A stretch of DNA of 64,000 nucleotides from Cytobacillus depressus (GTDB lineage Bacteria; Bacillota; Bacilli; Bacillales; Cytobacillaceae), in contig NZ_WBOS01000010.1 in the NCBI RefSeq assembly GCF_008923245.1, positions 1 through 64,000 on the forward strand, read 5' to 3'. The position numbers were made by a program, and so were the translations under genes. Positions 7,638 through 15,976 of the stretch are shown piece by piece; position 1 is the stretch's first letter, and every line of letters begins with the position of its first letter. The notes beneath the pieces were generated by a model, which saw only the letters and a program-made list of their open reading frames with translations, made no database searches and was not told where the DNA came from.

Positions 7638-8610
7638 ATACATCTAGCAAAATCTTTCCTGTACTTCGTCTGCTTTCGATGAGTTCGTGGGCGACTGCTG
7701 CTTCTTCTAAAGGAAAACGATGACCGATTTCAAATTTCAGTTTCCCTGCGCTAATGTAGTTAAGAACTTGTTTGGCCGTATGCTGCAGCGATTCAGGCCA
7801 GAGCTTTCTCGTCGTGCCTAAACTATATCCGAGTACTGATCTGCAGCTCATATGCAAATCACTTGTTTTCACAGTTCCCGCTGTTCCGCTAGAATTGCCA
7901 AATTGAACTAATCTGCCATATGGCGCTAAGCATAGTAAACTTTTTTCTGTGACCGTTCCTGCAATAGAGTCTAAGACAATACTAACACCCTTCCCATCCG
8001 TATACTCATTCACCAGGTCAGCAAAGTTATCATTCTTGTGACTAATGACATGATCAGCTCCTGCCTGCATTGCAACTGGCGCTTTACTTTCATCTCCAAC
8101 TGTTCCAATTACTTTACTTGCACCTAAAAGCTTGGCCATTTGGATAGCCGTTGTTCCTACCCCGCCAGCCGCTGAATGAATAAGCACGGTTTCCTCTTGT
8201 TCTATTCTCGCAATATCATGAAGCATTTTATATGAAAGAAATGAAACAATCGGGCTAGCTGCAGCCGTATCAAAGTCAATGTTATCTGGAATTGCATAAG
8301 TAAGCTTTTCTTCTGAAACAACATATTCTGAATACGACCCTGCAGATGGAAAAGTAATAACTCTCTGGCCGACTCGCAAATTCTGAACCTCAGATCCAGC
8401 CTCTACAATGACACCCGCGGCATCAAGTCCGGGAACAAATGGTGATGTCCAGCCCCCTTTTTTCCCATACCTGGCCTTTATATCCGCATAATTCACACTT
8501 GTTTTCTCTACTTTGATCAGTACTTGGGTTGGTTTTATGCGCGGGATTTCCACATCTATATATTTCATGACTTCAGGATTTCCAAATTCGGTTATTACGA
8601 TAGCTTTCAT
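7636..8610 (-). CDS. NADPH:quinone oxidoreductase, MDR family
   Basis: A cytosolic medium-chain dehydrogenase/reductase (324 aa) of the zinc-independent quinone oxidoreductase branch. It has the N-terminal GroES-like fold with PGLDAAGVI (about residues 60-68). The nucleotide-binding motif AAGGVGTTA is in the middle, and the C-terminus has the typical STGKILLDV ending. The cysteine ligands of zinc alcohol dehydrogenases are missing. The enzyme should reduce quinones or other electrophiles with NADPH. The ATG at 8610 has GAGGAGGG upstream. Confidence 0.9.
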   Translation of the reverse strand: MKAIVITEFGNPEVMKYIDVEIPRIKPTQVLIKVEKTSVNYADIKARYGKKGGWTSPFVPGLDAAGVIVEAGSEVQNLRVGQRVITFPSAGSYSEYVVSEEKLTYAIPDNIDFDTAAASPIVSFLSYKMLHDIARIEQEETVLIHSAAGGVGTTAIQMAKLLGASKVIGTVGDESKAPVAMQAGADHVISHKNDNFADLVNEYTDGKGVSIVLDSIAGTVTEKSLLCLAPYGRLVQFGNSSGTAGTVKTSDLHMSCRSVLGYSLGTTRKLWPESLQHTAKQVLNYISAGKLKFEIGHRFPLEEAAVAHELIESRRSTGKILLDV

Positions 8611-8907
8611 ATAGATCCCTCCTCATTCGTTATGATTTAAGTTATAAGTAGAAAACCGACAACTATTACACCAGAATACATTCGATTACAAACCCTTAAA
8701 TCCTCTTATTTATATGTATGAAAAAGTTATTGGATATTTGGCTCATGCTTTAGGTAACACTAAATTTGACTGGTCCATGACAAGCAACTGGCATGTGATT
8801 CATTTAAATCCATCACCATGAATAAGGCATGGCGGGCGGCATTTAGAAAATAGATACTGTGTCTTTTCAAACCCTTCGCAAATAAAAAAAACACCAGTCC
8901 GGTGTTT
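8611..8907. other. non-coding spacer with no recognised gene
   Basis: About 300 AT-rich bases between two minus-strand genes. The minus-strand frame at 8760-8957 has no ribosome site and overlaps the next gene's end, so I do not count it. Only the hairpin at 8884-8909 is a clear signal. Confidence 0.6.
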
Positions 8908-8909
8908 TT
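8884..8909 (-). terminator. intrinsic terminator overlapping a stop codon
   Basis: AAACACC pairs with GGTGTTT around a four-base loop, and is flanked by an A-run on the left that becomes a T-run on the minus strand. It begins at the TAA of the upstream minus-strand gene. Confidence 0.75.
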
Positions 8910-9579
8910 ACTTATGATCTCTACGATACAATTCCCTGCTCTTATATCCCGCAGCAAGGATTATTTTCATTTCATCACGCCGTTTCGCTTTTGTTGCTTC
9001 TTGTTTGGCGCTATATACGTATCGAGCCCAATCTTTTTGATAACCAGGGGTTAGTGATTGATAGATTGCAAGCAAATTTGGCGTATCCTGCAAGTCTTTC
9101 TCCACATCTGGAATCAACTCGATATAATCATCTACACATTGGCTCGGTTTTGTAGAAGTGCTTTCTTTACTTTTAACATCAATTTTAAGGCCCACGACTG
9201 TAAAGACATCATCCAGTCCTACCATACGGGCAAATTTAAGATTGCTTCCTCCTACGTATCCATCCTCATCTTCACCTAACCCGCCTAATAAATGATCACG
9301 ATGAATATAGGTAGGATATACTTTATTCCCCTTCTTCGGATAAGCCAAAAATAGATATCCATTCTTGTTTAAATAATTTTTTTCAATCACCTTATCGACT
9401 AGCCCTTTTAAAGATTCCATATCTAACACAAAGGCAAAAATAAGGTCATACGGACTATTCGTAAGGTCTGTATCATACTCTGTTAACTCTTGAAGATAAT
9501 CTCCACCTTTAGGCATTTGTAAAACTGCAGTTTTTTTATACTTTGTAAGATTTAGTTTTTCGACAATTGTTTTGGTCAT
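8908..9579 (-). CDS. YdeI/OmpD-associated family protein
   Basis: A cytosolic protein of about 223 aa. Its last 50 residues (LTPGYQKDWARYVYSAKQEA, then TKAKRRDEMKIILAAG) match the C-terminal signature of the YdeI/OmpD-associated, 'bacteriocin-protection' family. The N-terminal 130 residues form a mixed alpha/beta region resembling DUF3052-type domains, with no catalytic motif I can name. The biochemical function is unknown. The ATG at 9579 is chosen for AGGTGG at a usable distance; a GTG three codons earlier is too close to that site. Confidence 0.75.
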   Translation of the reverse strand: MTKTIVEKLNLTKYKKTAVLQMPKGGDYLQELTEYDTDLTNSPYDLIFAFVLDMESLKGLVDKVIEKNYLNKNGYLFLAYPKKGNKVYPTYIHRDHLLGGLGEDEDGYVGGSNLKFARMVGLDDVFTVVGLKIDVKSKESTSTKPSQCVDDYIELIPDVEKDLQDTPNLLAIYQSLTPGYQKDWARYVYSAKQEATKAKRRDEMKIILAAGYKSRELYRRDHK

Positions 9580-9640
9580 TTCTTCCACCTGCCTCTTTTT
9601 CTACTTTAACAAATTACGCAATCATGAATCAAATGACTTT

Positions 9641-9985
9641 TTATTGATCCCAGATATACATGAGGAGTCGGTTCAAAATCACTATGATTCCATAAATCAA
9701 AGCTAATGGAACCTTTCCTAAATTAAGCAGCAATACGGCAGGAATAAGAAAGACGCCTATTTCGAGCAATAAATGTGGGAACCCAGAAAGCAGGAAGGCT
9801 GCTTTTGGTGACCCAAATAATCCCCAAGCAGTGGCGATGATTAACGGAATACCAATGGCAAGCCCCCACCTCATAGCCGCCGTACCCCCAACTTTATATC
9901 CCCAATATCCATAAACAAAGAGACCAAAAAGCTCCAGCAAAAAACGAATGGCGACGTTTACTAACATTAAGCTCTCTACAATCAT
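9641..9985 (-). CDS. yrdB: YrdB family (DUF2568) membrane protein
   Basis: A 114-aa integral membrane protein with about four hydrophobic helices. The conserved WGLFGSPKA motif between helices 2 and 3, and an early R-F-x-x-E-L-x-x-x-x-x-x-G-Y-W-G, identify the YrdB/DUF2568 family. The function is unknown. It lies 61 bases upstream of the YdeI-like gene on the same strand. Confidence 0.82.
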   Translation of the reverse strand: MIVESLMLVNVAIRFLLELFGLFVYGYWGYKVGGTAAMRWGLAIGIPLIIATAWGLFGSPKAAFLLSGFPHLLLEIGVFLIPAVLLLNLGKVPLALIYGIIVILNRLLMYIWDQ

Positions 9986-10058
9986 TCATGATTCTCCTTC
10001 AAAATACTCCTGAGACCCCATACCATATGAATGGCTTTTTCTTCTTCCAGCTTATTCA

Positions 10059-11288
10059 CTATGAAGCACTCTCTCCCTCACGCTCTAACGAAAGACCTTT
10101 TCCACGTATATGTAGATGGATAAATCCAAATAACGAAGAAATGATCATTAAACTCCCCGACAGGATATAGACAGGCCGAACACCGATAAGGTCAGTCAAA
10201 GCCCCGACACCTACAATCGAAATAATGAAGATAAGTTGGACTAAGGTAGATTTAGCTGCAAGGATCCTTGTAAGCGTCGTTTCGTCTGTACTGTTTTGAA
10301 ACATAGTTTCTTGCGCTAAGTCTCGAATTTGAAAAGATGGCCCCATTAAGATGACTAATAGTAAAGCAAGATACGCTTCCGTAACAAAGCCATAGGCAAA
10401 AGTTAAAACGCCAAAGGTCGTCGAACCGGTTAACATGAGGATTGTTAATCGACCCTGCATGAATTTTGAAAATCGAAAAACAAGGACTCCTCCTAAGATT
10501 GCACCCAAGTAATAGCCGCCGTTAATATATCCCCACCAGGCTTCCCCTTTTCCGAGAGCCTCTTTGGCAAAAGCAAGCGTTACCGCCCCTATCCAGATGG
10601 ATCCGACCAGCGTTTCGATTAACTCCATAATAATGATGATCCGTAAACCCTCATGCTGAAATAGATACTTCCACCCAGATGTTAATCGGCTCAGCATTCC
10701 TTCTGGAGCCGCTACACTAGAGGCTTTGTTCATTTTTATAAAAAATAAGCCAATTATGGATACCGTTATTAAACAAATGGTAATCGTAAGAGTTGTTTGT
10801 TTTCCTAAAAACGCTAACAACACCCCGCCAAATGTCCAGCCTGAAAATAGAAAGGTTTGGTCTACACTTGATAGAAGGCTGTTCGCTTTCACTCTAGCAT
10901 GCTCAGGCACTATCACTTTAACTATCGTGCCTTTCACAGGTGAAAAAAAACCATTAAAAAATGAAATGAAGGCTAATACAATAAAGATAGTGATTAATAT
11001 AACTGTGTTCAGTTTTTGCAGAAAAAGAATAAAAAGTCCCGACAGCAGTATCAATTGTACGGCTTGAGAAAAAATCAGCAGATGGTTCGGCCTAAAATGG
11101 TCTGATATAGAAGGTAAAACAATTCCACTCATCATTCGTGCTAATACACTAATTAACGTGACAGTTGCCGATAACGCTGTCGAACCAGTCACATTATAAA
11201 GATGCAGCACAACGACCATTGTATAGAGAGCAAACCCTAAATTCGTGGAGGTTTGACTAAATAGTAAAGCATAAAAAGAACGATTCAA
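10059..11288 (-). CDS. MFS transporter
   Basis: A twelve-helix major facilitator (about 409 aa) with the general look of the enterobactin/macrolide exporter branch (MefA, EntS). The hydrophobic segments are regularly spaced, and a charged inter-domain loop lies around the middle. No substrate can be read from the sequence; an efflux role is likely by family. A TTG start at 11288 has GGAGGG 6 bases upstream and is preferred to the TTG at 11312. The short gap to the divergent gene at 11377 must hold both promoters. Confidence 0.82.
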   Translation of the reverse strand: MNRSFYALLFSQTSTNLGFALYTMVVVLHLYNVTGSTALSATVTLISVLARMMSGIVLPSISDHFRPNHLLIFSQAVQLILLSGLFILFLQKLNTVILITIFIVLAFISFFNGFFSPVKGTIVKVIVPEHARVKANSLLSSVDQTFLFSGWTFGGVLLAFLGKQTTLTITICLITVSIIGLFFIKMNKASSVAAPEGMLSRLTSGWKYLFQHEGLRIIIIMELIETLVGSIWIGAVTLAFAKEALGKGEAWWGYINGGYYLGAILGGVLVFRFSKFMQGRLTILMLTGSTTFGVLTFAYGFVTEAYLALLLVILMGPSFQIRDLAQETMFQNSTDETTLTRILAAKSTLVQLIFIISIVGVGALTDLIGVRPVYILSGSLMIISSLFGFIHLHIRGKGLSLEREGESAS

Positions 11289-11376
11289 ATTGAGCCCTCC
11301 AGCATCGATCAAGATTGAATATTTTGCAAATATTCCCTAAAATGATAATAACAATATATGAAGGGTGCGGTCTAAT

Positions 11377-11640
11377 TTGAAGAAAAGTTTAACTATCATT
11401 CTTTGTTTTGGCCTTATTTTGGCAATTGGCTCAAGTATAACAACAGAAGCGGCTTCCTCTGCAAAAACATACAAGAATTGCACAGAACTGAATAAGGACT
11501 ATCAAGGAGGAGTAGCGGAGTCCTCTTCTGCCAAAAACAAAGGAGGGAAAACGAAATATAAGCCGTATGTATCGAAAGAATTATATGATGCTAACAAAAA
11601 GCTGGACAGAGATAAAGATAAAATTGCATGTGAAAAGTAA
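11377..11640 (+). CDS. secreted excalibur calcium-binding domain protein
   Basis: A small exported protein (87-91 aa). A Sec signal peptide covers about the first 30 residues and ends at EAASSA. The rest is one excalibur domain: KNCTELNKDY near the start and the Asp-rich loop LDRDKDKIACEK at the end, which matches the D-x-D-x-D-G-x-A-C calcium loop of the family. The two cysteines probably form a disulphide. Excalibur domains often follow nuclease domains, but here the domain stands alone. The start is TTG 11377 (AAGGG upstream) or GTG 11365. Confidence 0.85.
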   Translation: MKKSLTIILCFGLILAIGSSITTEAASSAKTYKNCTELNKDYQGGVAESSSAKNKGGKTKYKPYVSKELYDANKKLDRDKDKIACEK

Positions 11641-11680
11641 GGGATTGCAGCAACTATGAGTTCCGAATGATATTTAAGAT

Positions 11681-11700
11681 GAGCCGGGAAGGCTCTTTTT
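11681..11700 (+). terminator. intrinsic terminator of the excalibur gene
   Basis: GAGCC, a five-base loop, GGCTC and five T residues lie 41 bases past the stop codon. This is a compact and convincing rho-independent terminator. Confidence 0.85.
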
Positions 11701-11715
11701 CCTAGTTAACACGTG

Positions 11716-12130
11716 TTAATCAAACGTTTGATTGATATGTATGTTCGTATTTGATCACCTTCAACGTCAATGCACAAGCTTGTTAATCAAATGTTTGATT
11801 GAAACGTCTGAAATCGTTGTCCCGTTTGGTTTAGAGGGGATTTAATCAAACGTTTGATTGATATGTACGTTCGTATTTGATTACCATCAATATCAATGTA
11901 CAAGCTTGTTAATCAAATGTTTGATTGAAACGTCTGAAATCGTTGTCCCGTTTGGTTTAGAGGGGATTTAATCAAACGTTTGATTGATATGTATGTTCGC
12001 ATTTGATCAACTTCAACATCAATGCAAAAGCTTGTTAATCAAACGTTTGATTGGAACGTCTGAAATCGTTGCCTCTTTTGGTTTAGAGGGGATTTAATCA
12101 AACGTTTGATTGATATGTATGTTCGTATTT
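11716..12130. repeat. 126-bp tandem repeat array with seven palindromic sites
   Basis: Three full units and the start of a fourth repeat with an exact period of 126 bp. Each unit has two copies of a 16-bp palindrome. Site A is AATCAAACGTTTGATT at 11718, 11844, 11970 and 12096. Site B is the same or with CG changed to TG, at 11785, 11911 and 12037. The spacing alternates 67 and 59 bp. Parts between sites differ by several substitutions, but the palindromes are the best conserved. All plus-strand frames have stops within a unit (for example TTAATC..TTTGATTGA), so it is not coding. It fills the gap between a terminated plus-strand gene and a truncated VOC gene. It could be a multi-site operator, a regulator decoy or a structural element. 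Confidence 0.95.
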
Positions 12131-12240
12131 AGTTGCCATAATAATAGAGATAACCATCCCTTCGCTTCCACCTTAAGTAGTGGATGCAGGAAATCCGGCC
12201 TTAACCAATTCATTTATTTCCTTGAATTAATATTTGCTCC

Positions 12241-12546
12241 TCATCTATTTTTATTTTCAATCAAACCAAAGCCTAGCCCAACAGGATCGACTAAGTAAGC
12301 AAGATAAAATTCATCAAACTCCATTTTCTCGCGTACAACCATCGCACCGCTTTCTACGGCTTTCGCAATCGCTTCATCAATGGAATCCACTTCTATTTGT
12401 ATACGGGTGCCATGAGGGTAATCATTCGGTCCTTTTCCAATGCCTCCATCAATTCCTGGTCGATCATTTTTACAAGTTGTAACAGCCCAATAATCCCAAT
12501 GAGGTGCTGCCACCTTCCAGCGATTGGCTTCTATCTGCTCTTTCAA
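12241..12546 (-). pseudogene. 5'-truncated VOC (glyoxalase/dioxygenase) family gene
   Basis: The frame encodes about 100 aa matching most of a VOC/glyoxalase-type domain: DYWAVTT, GIDGGI, an R-I-Q-I-E-V strand, the helix SIDEAIAKAVESGA and the C-terminal YLAYLVDPVGLGFGLIE. The usual first 25-30 residues, the opening beta strand and the D-x-x-x-A-x-x-F-Y helix, are missing. No ATG with a ribosome site precedes the frame; it opens with TTG in a run without such a site. The gene therefore looks truncated and is probably non-functional. It lies just beyond the 126-bp array. Confidence 0.65.
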
Positions 12547-12603
12547 TTTGCTTACTTCTTTATTACAAGAGCAATTTATTTGCAGAAAATTCTCCGGTAA
12601 ATA

Positions 12604-12661
12604 ACATGGTGCCGGTCCTCATGCTTTTAGAAGGAAGCATAAGAACCGGCACCATGTTTTT
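12604..12661. terminator. long hairpin terminator made of two inverted repeats
   Basis: A 22-base arm (CATGGTGCCGGTCCTCATGC plus TT, 12605-12626) pairs with its near-perfect inverse at 12635-12656. ATGTTTTTTC follows on the plus strand, and TTATTT follows on the minus strand. It lies 10 bases beyond the ywnB stop and can terminate that minus-strand transcript. Its arm matches the terminator at 7614-7635 in 19 of 22 positions. Confidence 0.8.
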
Positions 12662-12671
12662 TCTCTATTTT

Positions 12672-13310
12672 TTACGCCTCAGACACAACTGTAAAGCGCT
12701 CATTGATATGAGCTGGATTTTCAATTTCATCAACAATTGCAATTGCATAATCTGCATAGCTTACATAGCTATCTCCGTTTGAATTGACAATGAGGTTGTC
12801 TTTTCCTTTTTGATAAGTGCCTGTTCTTCTTCCTTCTGGGTTAAAGAAGGCAGCTGGGCTTAGGAAGGTCCACTTGATGTCCGCTGTGTTTTGAAGATCT
12901 TCCAGGTTTTCACCTTGATTATAGGCCGTTGCGTAGTACTCTTTCGGGAATTCAGGTGTATCGATCAATCGAATTTTCTGATCTTCATCGACGAAAAGGC
13001 TTCCTGCCCCGCCTACTACGATTAATCTTGTCGCCGGCGCTCCTTTCATCGCTTCGATTAATGCTCTTCCTGCTTCCACATGAAGATGCTCTTGTCCTGG
13101 TGCCGCACCAAACGCATTCACGACTGCATCAAACTGGCATACATCTTCTGCTTTCAATTCAAAAATATCTTTTTCAAGAACTTCTGCTTTTGTATTTGTT
13201 AATTTGGCTGCATTTCTTACAATCGCTGTAACCTCATGATCTCTCTCCAATGCTTCTTTTACGATAAGGCTCCCTGCTTTTCCCGTTGCTCCTATTACTC
13301 CAATTTTCAA
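12672..13310 (-). CDS. ywnB: NAD(P)-binding oxidoreductase, YwnB-like
   Basis: A 212-aa atypical short-chain dehydrogenase. GATGKAG (residues 8-14) is the N-terminal NAD(P)-binding loop, and a later FLSPAAFFNPEGRRTG segment is typical of the NmrA/YwnB-like branch. It is probably a cytosolic NAD(P)-dependent reductase or redox sensor; its substrate is unknown. The TTG start has GGAGG 8 bases upstream. In B. subtilis ywnB lies next to ywnA as here. A 23-bp inverted repeat matching the one before ywnA lies 38 bases upstream, so YwnA probably controls it. Confidence 0.85.
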   Translation of the reverse strand: MKIGVIGATGKAGSLIVKEALERDHEVTAIVRNAAKLTNTKAEVLEKDIFELKAEDVCQFDAVVNAFGAAPGQEHLHVEAGRALIEAMKGAPATRLIVVGGAGSLFVDEDQKIRLIDTPEFPKEYYATAYNQGENLEDLQNTADIKWTFLSPAAFFNPEGRRTGTYQKGKDNLIVNSNGDSYVSYADYAIAIVDEIENPAHINERFTVVSEA

Positions 13311-13347
13311 CTGAAAAACCTCCTAAATTTTTTTTCTTTTCTCAATC

Positions 13348-13370
13348 GATGTAACCTAAATGGTTACATC
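13348..13370. promoter_or_regulatory. candidate YwnA (Rrf2) operator before ywnB
   Basis: GATGTAACC, five bases, GGTTACATC: a perfect 9-bp inverted repeat just upstream of ywnB. The arms match those of the repeat before ywnA (13838-13860), and both are 23 bp long. An Rrf2-type dimer site is the simplest reading. Confidence 0.7.
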
Positions 13371-13394
13371 AGTCGTAAAAAAAAATTAGATGCA

Positions 13395-13823
13395 TCATCC
13401 AATTTTTTTATTTAAAAACGTTACGATGTCATCCATCGTGACTTCCTTTAATACTAATTCCATTGCCTCTTGAGCCTTCATTAAAATCAATTCAAGAACC
13501 GATTGAATGTTAGCACCTACAGGACAACTTGGATTCGGACTGTCATGAAATTGAAACAGCTCGCCTTCTTCAACAACTTCGACAGCACGATACACATCAA
13601 GGAGGGTTATCTCTTGCAAAGGCTTTTGAAGCTCAGCACCGCCTGTACCCCGACGAACTTGAATTAAGCCTGCCTGTTTAAGTTTCCCCATTACACGGCG
13701 GATAACTACAGGATTTGTGTTCACACTCCCTGCAATCCATTCAGATGTACAAAGTGTACTCCTTTCAATGAATACAAGGGACAAAATATGAACAGCTACA
13801 GTAAATCGGCTGCTGATTTTCAT
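13395..13823 (-). CDS. ywnA: Rrf2 family transcriptional regulator, YwnA-like
   Basis: A 142-aa winged-helix repressor. The N-terminal SSRFTVAVHIL segment and the HTH with SVNTNPVVIRRVMGKLKQAG are typical of Rrf2 proteins. RRGTGGAEL forms the wing. Only one cysteine is found in the usual sensor loop region (NPSCPVG), so it does not bind an iron-sulphur cluster like IscR. It is more like the thiol-sensing YwnA/CymR-type branch. The ATG at 13823 is chosen for AGGAGG 8 bases upstream. Paired 23-bp operators before ywnA and ywnB point to autoregulation and joint control. Confidence 0.88.
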   Translation of the reverse strand: MKISSRFTVAVHILSLVFIERSTLCTSEWIAGSVNTNPVVIRRVMGKLKQAGLIQVRRGTGGAELQKPLQEITLLDVYRAVEVVEEGELFQFHDSPNPSCPVGANIQSVLELILMKAQEAMELVLKEVTMDDIVTFLNKKIG

Positions 13824-13837
13824 TTCCTTCACCTCCT

Positions 13838-13860
13838 GATGTAATCATTATAGTTACATC
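13838..13860. promoter_or_regulatory. candidate YwnA (Rrf2) operator before ywnA
   Basis: GATGTAA, nine bases, TTACATC: an inverted repeat directly before the ywnA ribosome site. It has the same length and arms as the element before ywnB, which supports autoregulation. Confidence 0.65.
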
Positions 13861-13933
13861 AAGCATTAAATGTCAATAAATCCTTATTGGTAAATTTCAG
13901 GGTAAAATAAAAATGAAGAAACCCCCCCTCATG

Positions 13934-15823
13934 TTACTTTGGACTTGCAAGTACCGTTCCCATGCTAATAATTTCATTTCGTATTTTTGAATACCCTTCT
14001 ATTAACGGAACGCTTTTTCTTTCAACCTCTAGGTTAAATTCGACCGTCAATGCCATCGATTCAAATACTATAAGAAATTGTGCCAGGCTTTCGTCAGATA
14101 GATTAGGGCGTTCAGTATCCTTTAAACTGGCTTCAAGTAAATAGCCTAAATGTTCCATTGAAAAAATGGCAGGTGAAAAGTACTCTAACTCGTTTACATT
14201 ATTTAAAATTTCGCCTAACGCTGTAAAATAGACCGTTTTTAAGTTGGCTAAATTGGTACGCATTTTGCTTTGCGGGATATTCTTCTCATTCATAATTTCA
14301 TCTGTATGTGCTGAAAACAAGCGATGAAATAACTGTGACTGGCTGCGAATGGTTTTGGCCATTAAGTGTGGCAAGCGGCTTGAAGCTGATTTTCTGCCGA
14401 TTAATAATGCACCGATTAAACCAATGCAAGAGCCAATGATAATATCGACCACTCTCGCTGTTGCCATATGGGGAAGATTATGGACATGAGACGTACTCTC
14501 AGCCATTAGCAATACGTTTGGTGTAATAAATGTAACGGCAAACGCGTAATTTCTAACAATAAAAAGCTCCGTCAAAAACTGTAATAGCGCAATGAAAAAA
14601 GCAACCGTTATAGCTTCTGGCTTTATTGAGAGAATGACAGCCGCTAGAAGGATGCCTACTATCGTCCCAATTGACCTTTGAATCGCTCGTTGAAATGTGC
14701 TTAGGACCGTCGAACCTAGCATCACCGCTCCACACGATATAGGAATCCAATAGGATCGTTCAAATTCAAATATGAATGCAATCAACGCGGCAATCATTAA
14801 CACGATTCCATACTTTATAGAAGAGAGAAATACTATGGAATGTTTATCAAATGCATCGGAAAGAATTCTTTTAAAGGTTGGCTTGATTAGCTTAATTTCT
14901 TCATCAATCTGTGAAATCGGTTCATTTAAAACGGCTGCCGCTTCATAAATTTTTGAAATAATTTGCTCCAGAGATGAATCCTTTTCTTTTACCTGCAGAA
15001 TTTTTAAAGGGCTGCTTTTCCGATCAAGCGAGTCAGCTAATGCTTGCAGGGAATCTCCTAATTCTGGCGGTAATTTAGTCCTTTCTTCTGCAGATAGTTC
15101 AAGAATATCTGACCAGATCAAATGAGCCTTTTCTTTTAATAAATAGAGCCTTTTAAATAAATTAGAGCTTTGCCATGAAATAGATCCTTCCACCAGAATG
15201 TCATCTGCGTCCTTTAAAGCCGAAAGTGTTTTCTCCTTCGCATCATTAAAACCGTCTGTACGAACGGATTGAAGAAGAGTGGCTAATTGTAAATAAACAT
15301 TTTTAACTGCTTTCATTTCTGGGCCATGAGGATCGAAAAACCAGCCTATCATGGCTACAATCCAGGAAATAGATCCTCCTAGCAGAACAAGACCTGCCCG
15401 AAATGCAGCATCCTCTAGATCACCAGGCATCATGGAAGTCATAGCGAATACAATCAAGAAAAAGATAGAAGCAGGCCCGGGCATTTTTAACGCTCCAAAA
15501 ATATACGTTCCAACTGCTCCGATTAACCCCAACATAATAGCAAAAAGAAGGGGCGATGAAGCTGTAAGTGTCCCTAATCCTATAGAAGCTGCTAGCCCAA
15601 GCAAGATAAAAAACACCTTCTTCGCTCTTTGCGGATATGGTTCATTAAAGACATAAAGATAAGAAAATCCCCCTAATCCCGCTAGCAAACCTGACTGAAA
15701 GTTTTCAAATAAAATGCCAATCATAACTGGCAAGGAGGTACATATTCCAGCCGAAATAGCCCTCGTCCACGGATAAGGATTTTTTCTAATCGTAAATGCA
15801 CCTTTTATCATATTTTTTTGCAC
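13934..15823 (-). CDS. FUSC family (aromatic acid exporter-like) membrane protein
   Basis: A large membrane protein (about 629 aa) of the FUSC/YccS-like fold. A cluster of about six hydrophobic segments in the first 170 residues is followed by a soluble region of about 170 residues rich in Lys and Glu. A second cluster of helices follows near residues 340-480, then a soluble tail of about 150 residues. The second membrane block has the family motif RSYWIPISCGAVMLGSTVLS. Family members export aromatic acids or related small molecules. The start is probably the GTG at 15823, with AGAAGGA 7 bases upstream; an ATG at 15847 has no good site. Confidence 0.82.
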   Translation of the reverse strand: MQKNMIKGAFTIRKNPYPWTRAISAGICTSLPVMIGILFENFQSGLLAGLGGFSYLYVFNEPYPQRAKKVFFILLGLAASIGLGTLTASSPLLFAIMLGLIGAVGTYIFGALKMPGPASIFFLIVFAMTSMMPGDLEDAAFRAGLVLLGGSISWIVAMIGWFFDPHGPEMKAVKNVYLQLATLLQSVRTDGFNDAKEKTLSALKDADDILVEGSISWQSSNLFKRLYLLKEKAHLIWSDILELSAEERTKLPPELGDSLQALADSLDRKSSPLKILQVKEKDSSLEQIISKIYEAAAVLNEPISQIDEEIKLIKPTFKRILSDAFDKHSIVFLSSIKYGIVLMIAALIAFIFEFERSYWIPISCGAVMLGSTVLSTFQRAIQRSIGTIVGILLAAVILSIKPEAITVAFFIALLQFLTELFIVRNYAFAVTFITPNVLLMAESTSHVHNLPHMATARVVDIIIGSCIGLIGALLIGRKSASSRLPHLMAKTIRSQSQLFHRLFSAHTDEIMNEKNIPQSKMRTNLANLKTVYFTALGEILNNVNELEYFSPAIFSMEHLGYLLEASLKDTERPNLSDESLAQFLIVFESMALTVEFNLEVERKSVPLIEGYSKIRNEIISMGTVLASPK

Positions 15824-15920
15824 TTGAGATTCCTTCTTTCCATCCATCCTTTAGCTTCTAGAAAGTGAATTGAAGTCTCCCCTAATATATGAAAAATCCC
15901 CATATCTCATACACGACGAA

Positions 15921-15950
15921 AAAAACGAACCCAAAATTGAGTTCGTTTTT
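15921..15950. terminator. bidirectional terminator after the OppA-type gene
   Basis: AAAAACGAAC pairs with GTTCGTTTTT around a ten-base loop, and the A- and T-runs give a T-tail on both strands. It lies 27 bases past the stop codon of the gene at 15977. Confidence 0.85.
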
Positions 15951-15976
15951 CTAAATTCTATGAAACTAGTAAATGA

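Noticed and set aside
8760-8957. Minus-strand frame of 65 codons near 8.8 kb
   Set aside because: Overlaps the end of the YdeI-like gene in another frame, crosses its terminator and has no ribosome site.
11716-12130. CRISPR array in the repeat region
   Set aside because: Repeats are 126 bp and nearly identical in the spacers too; there are no unique spacers and no cas genes. It is a plain tandem array.
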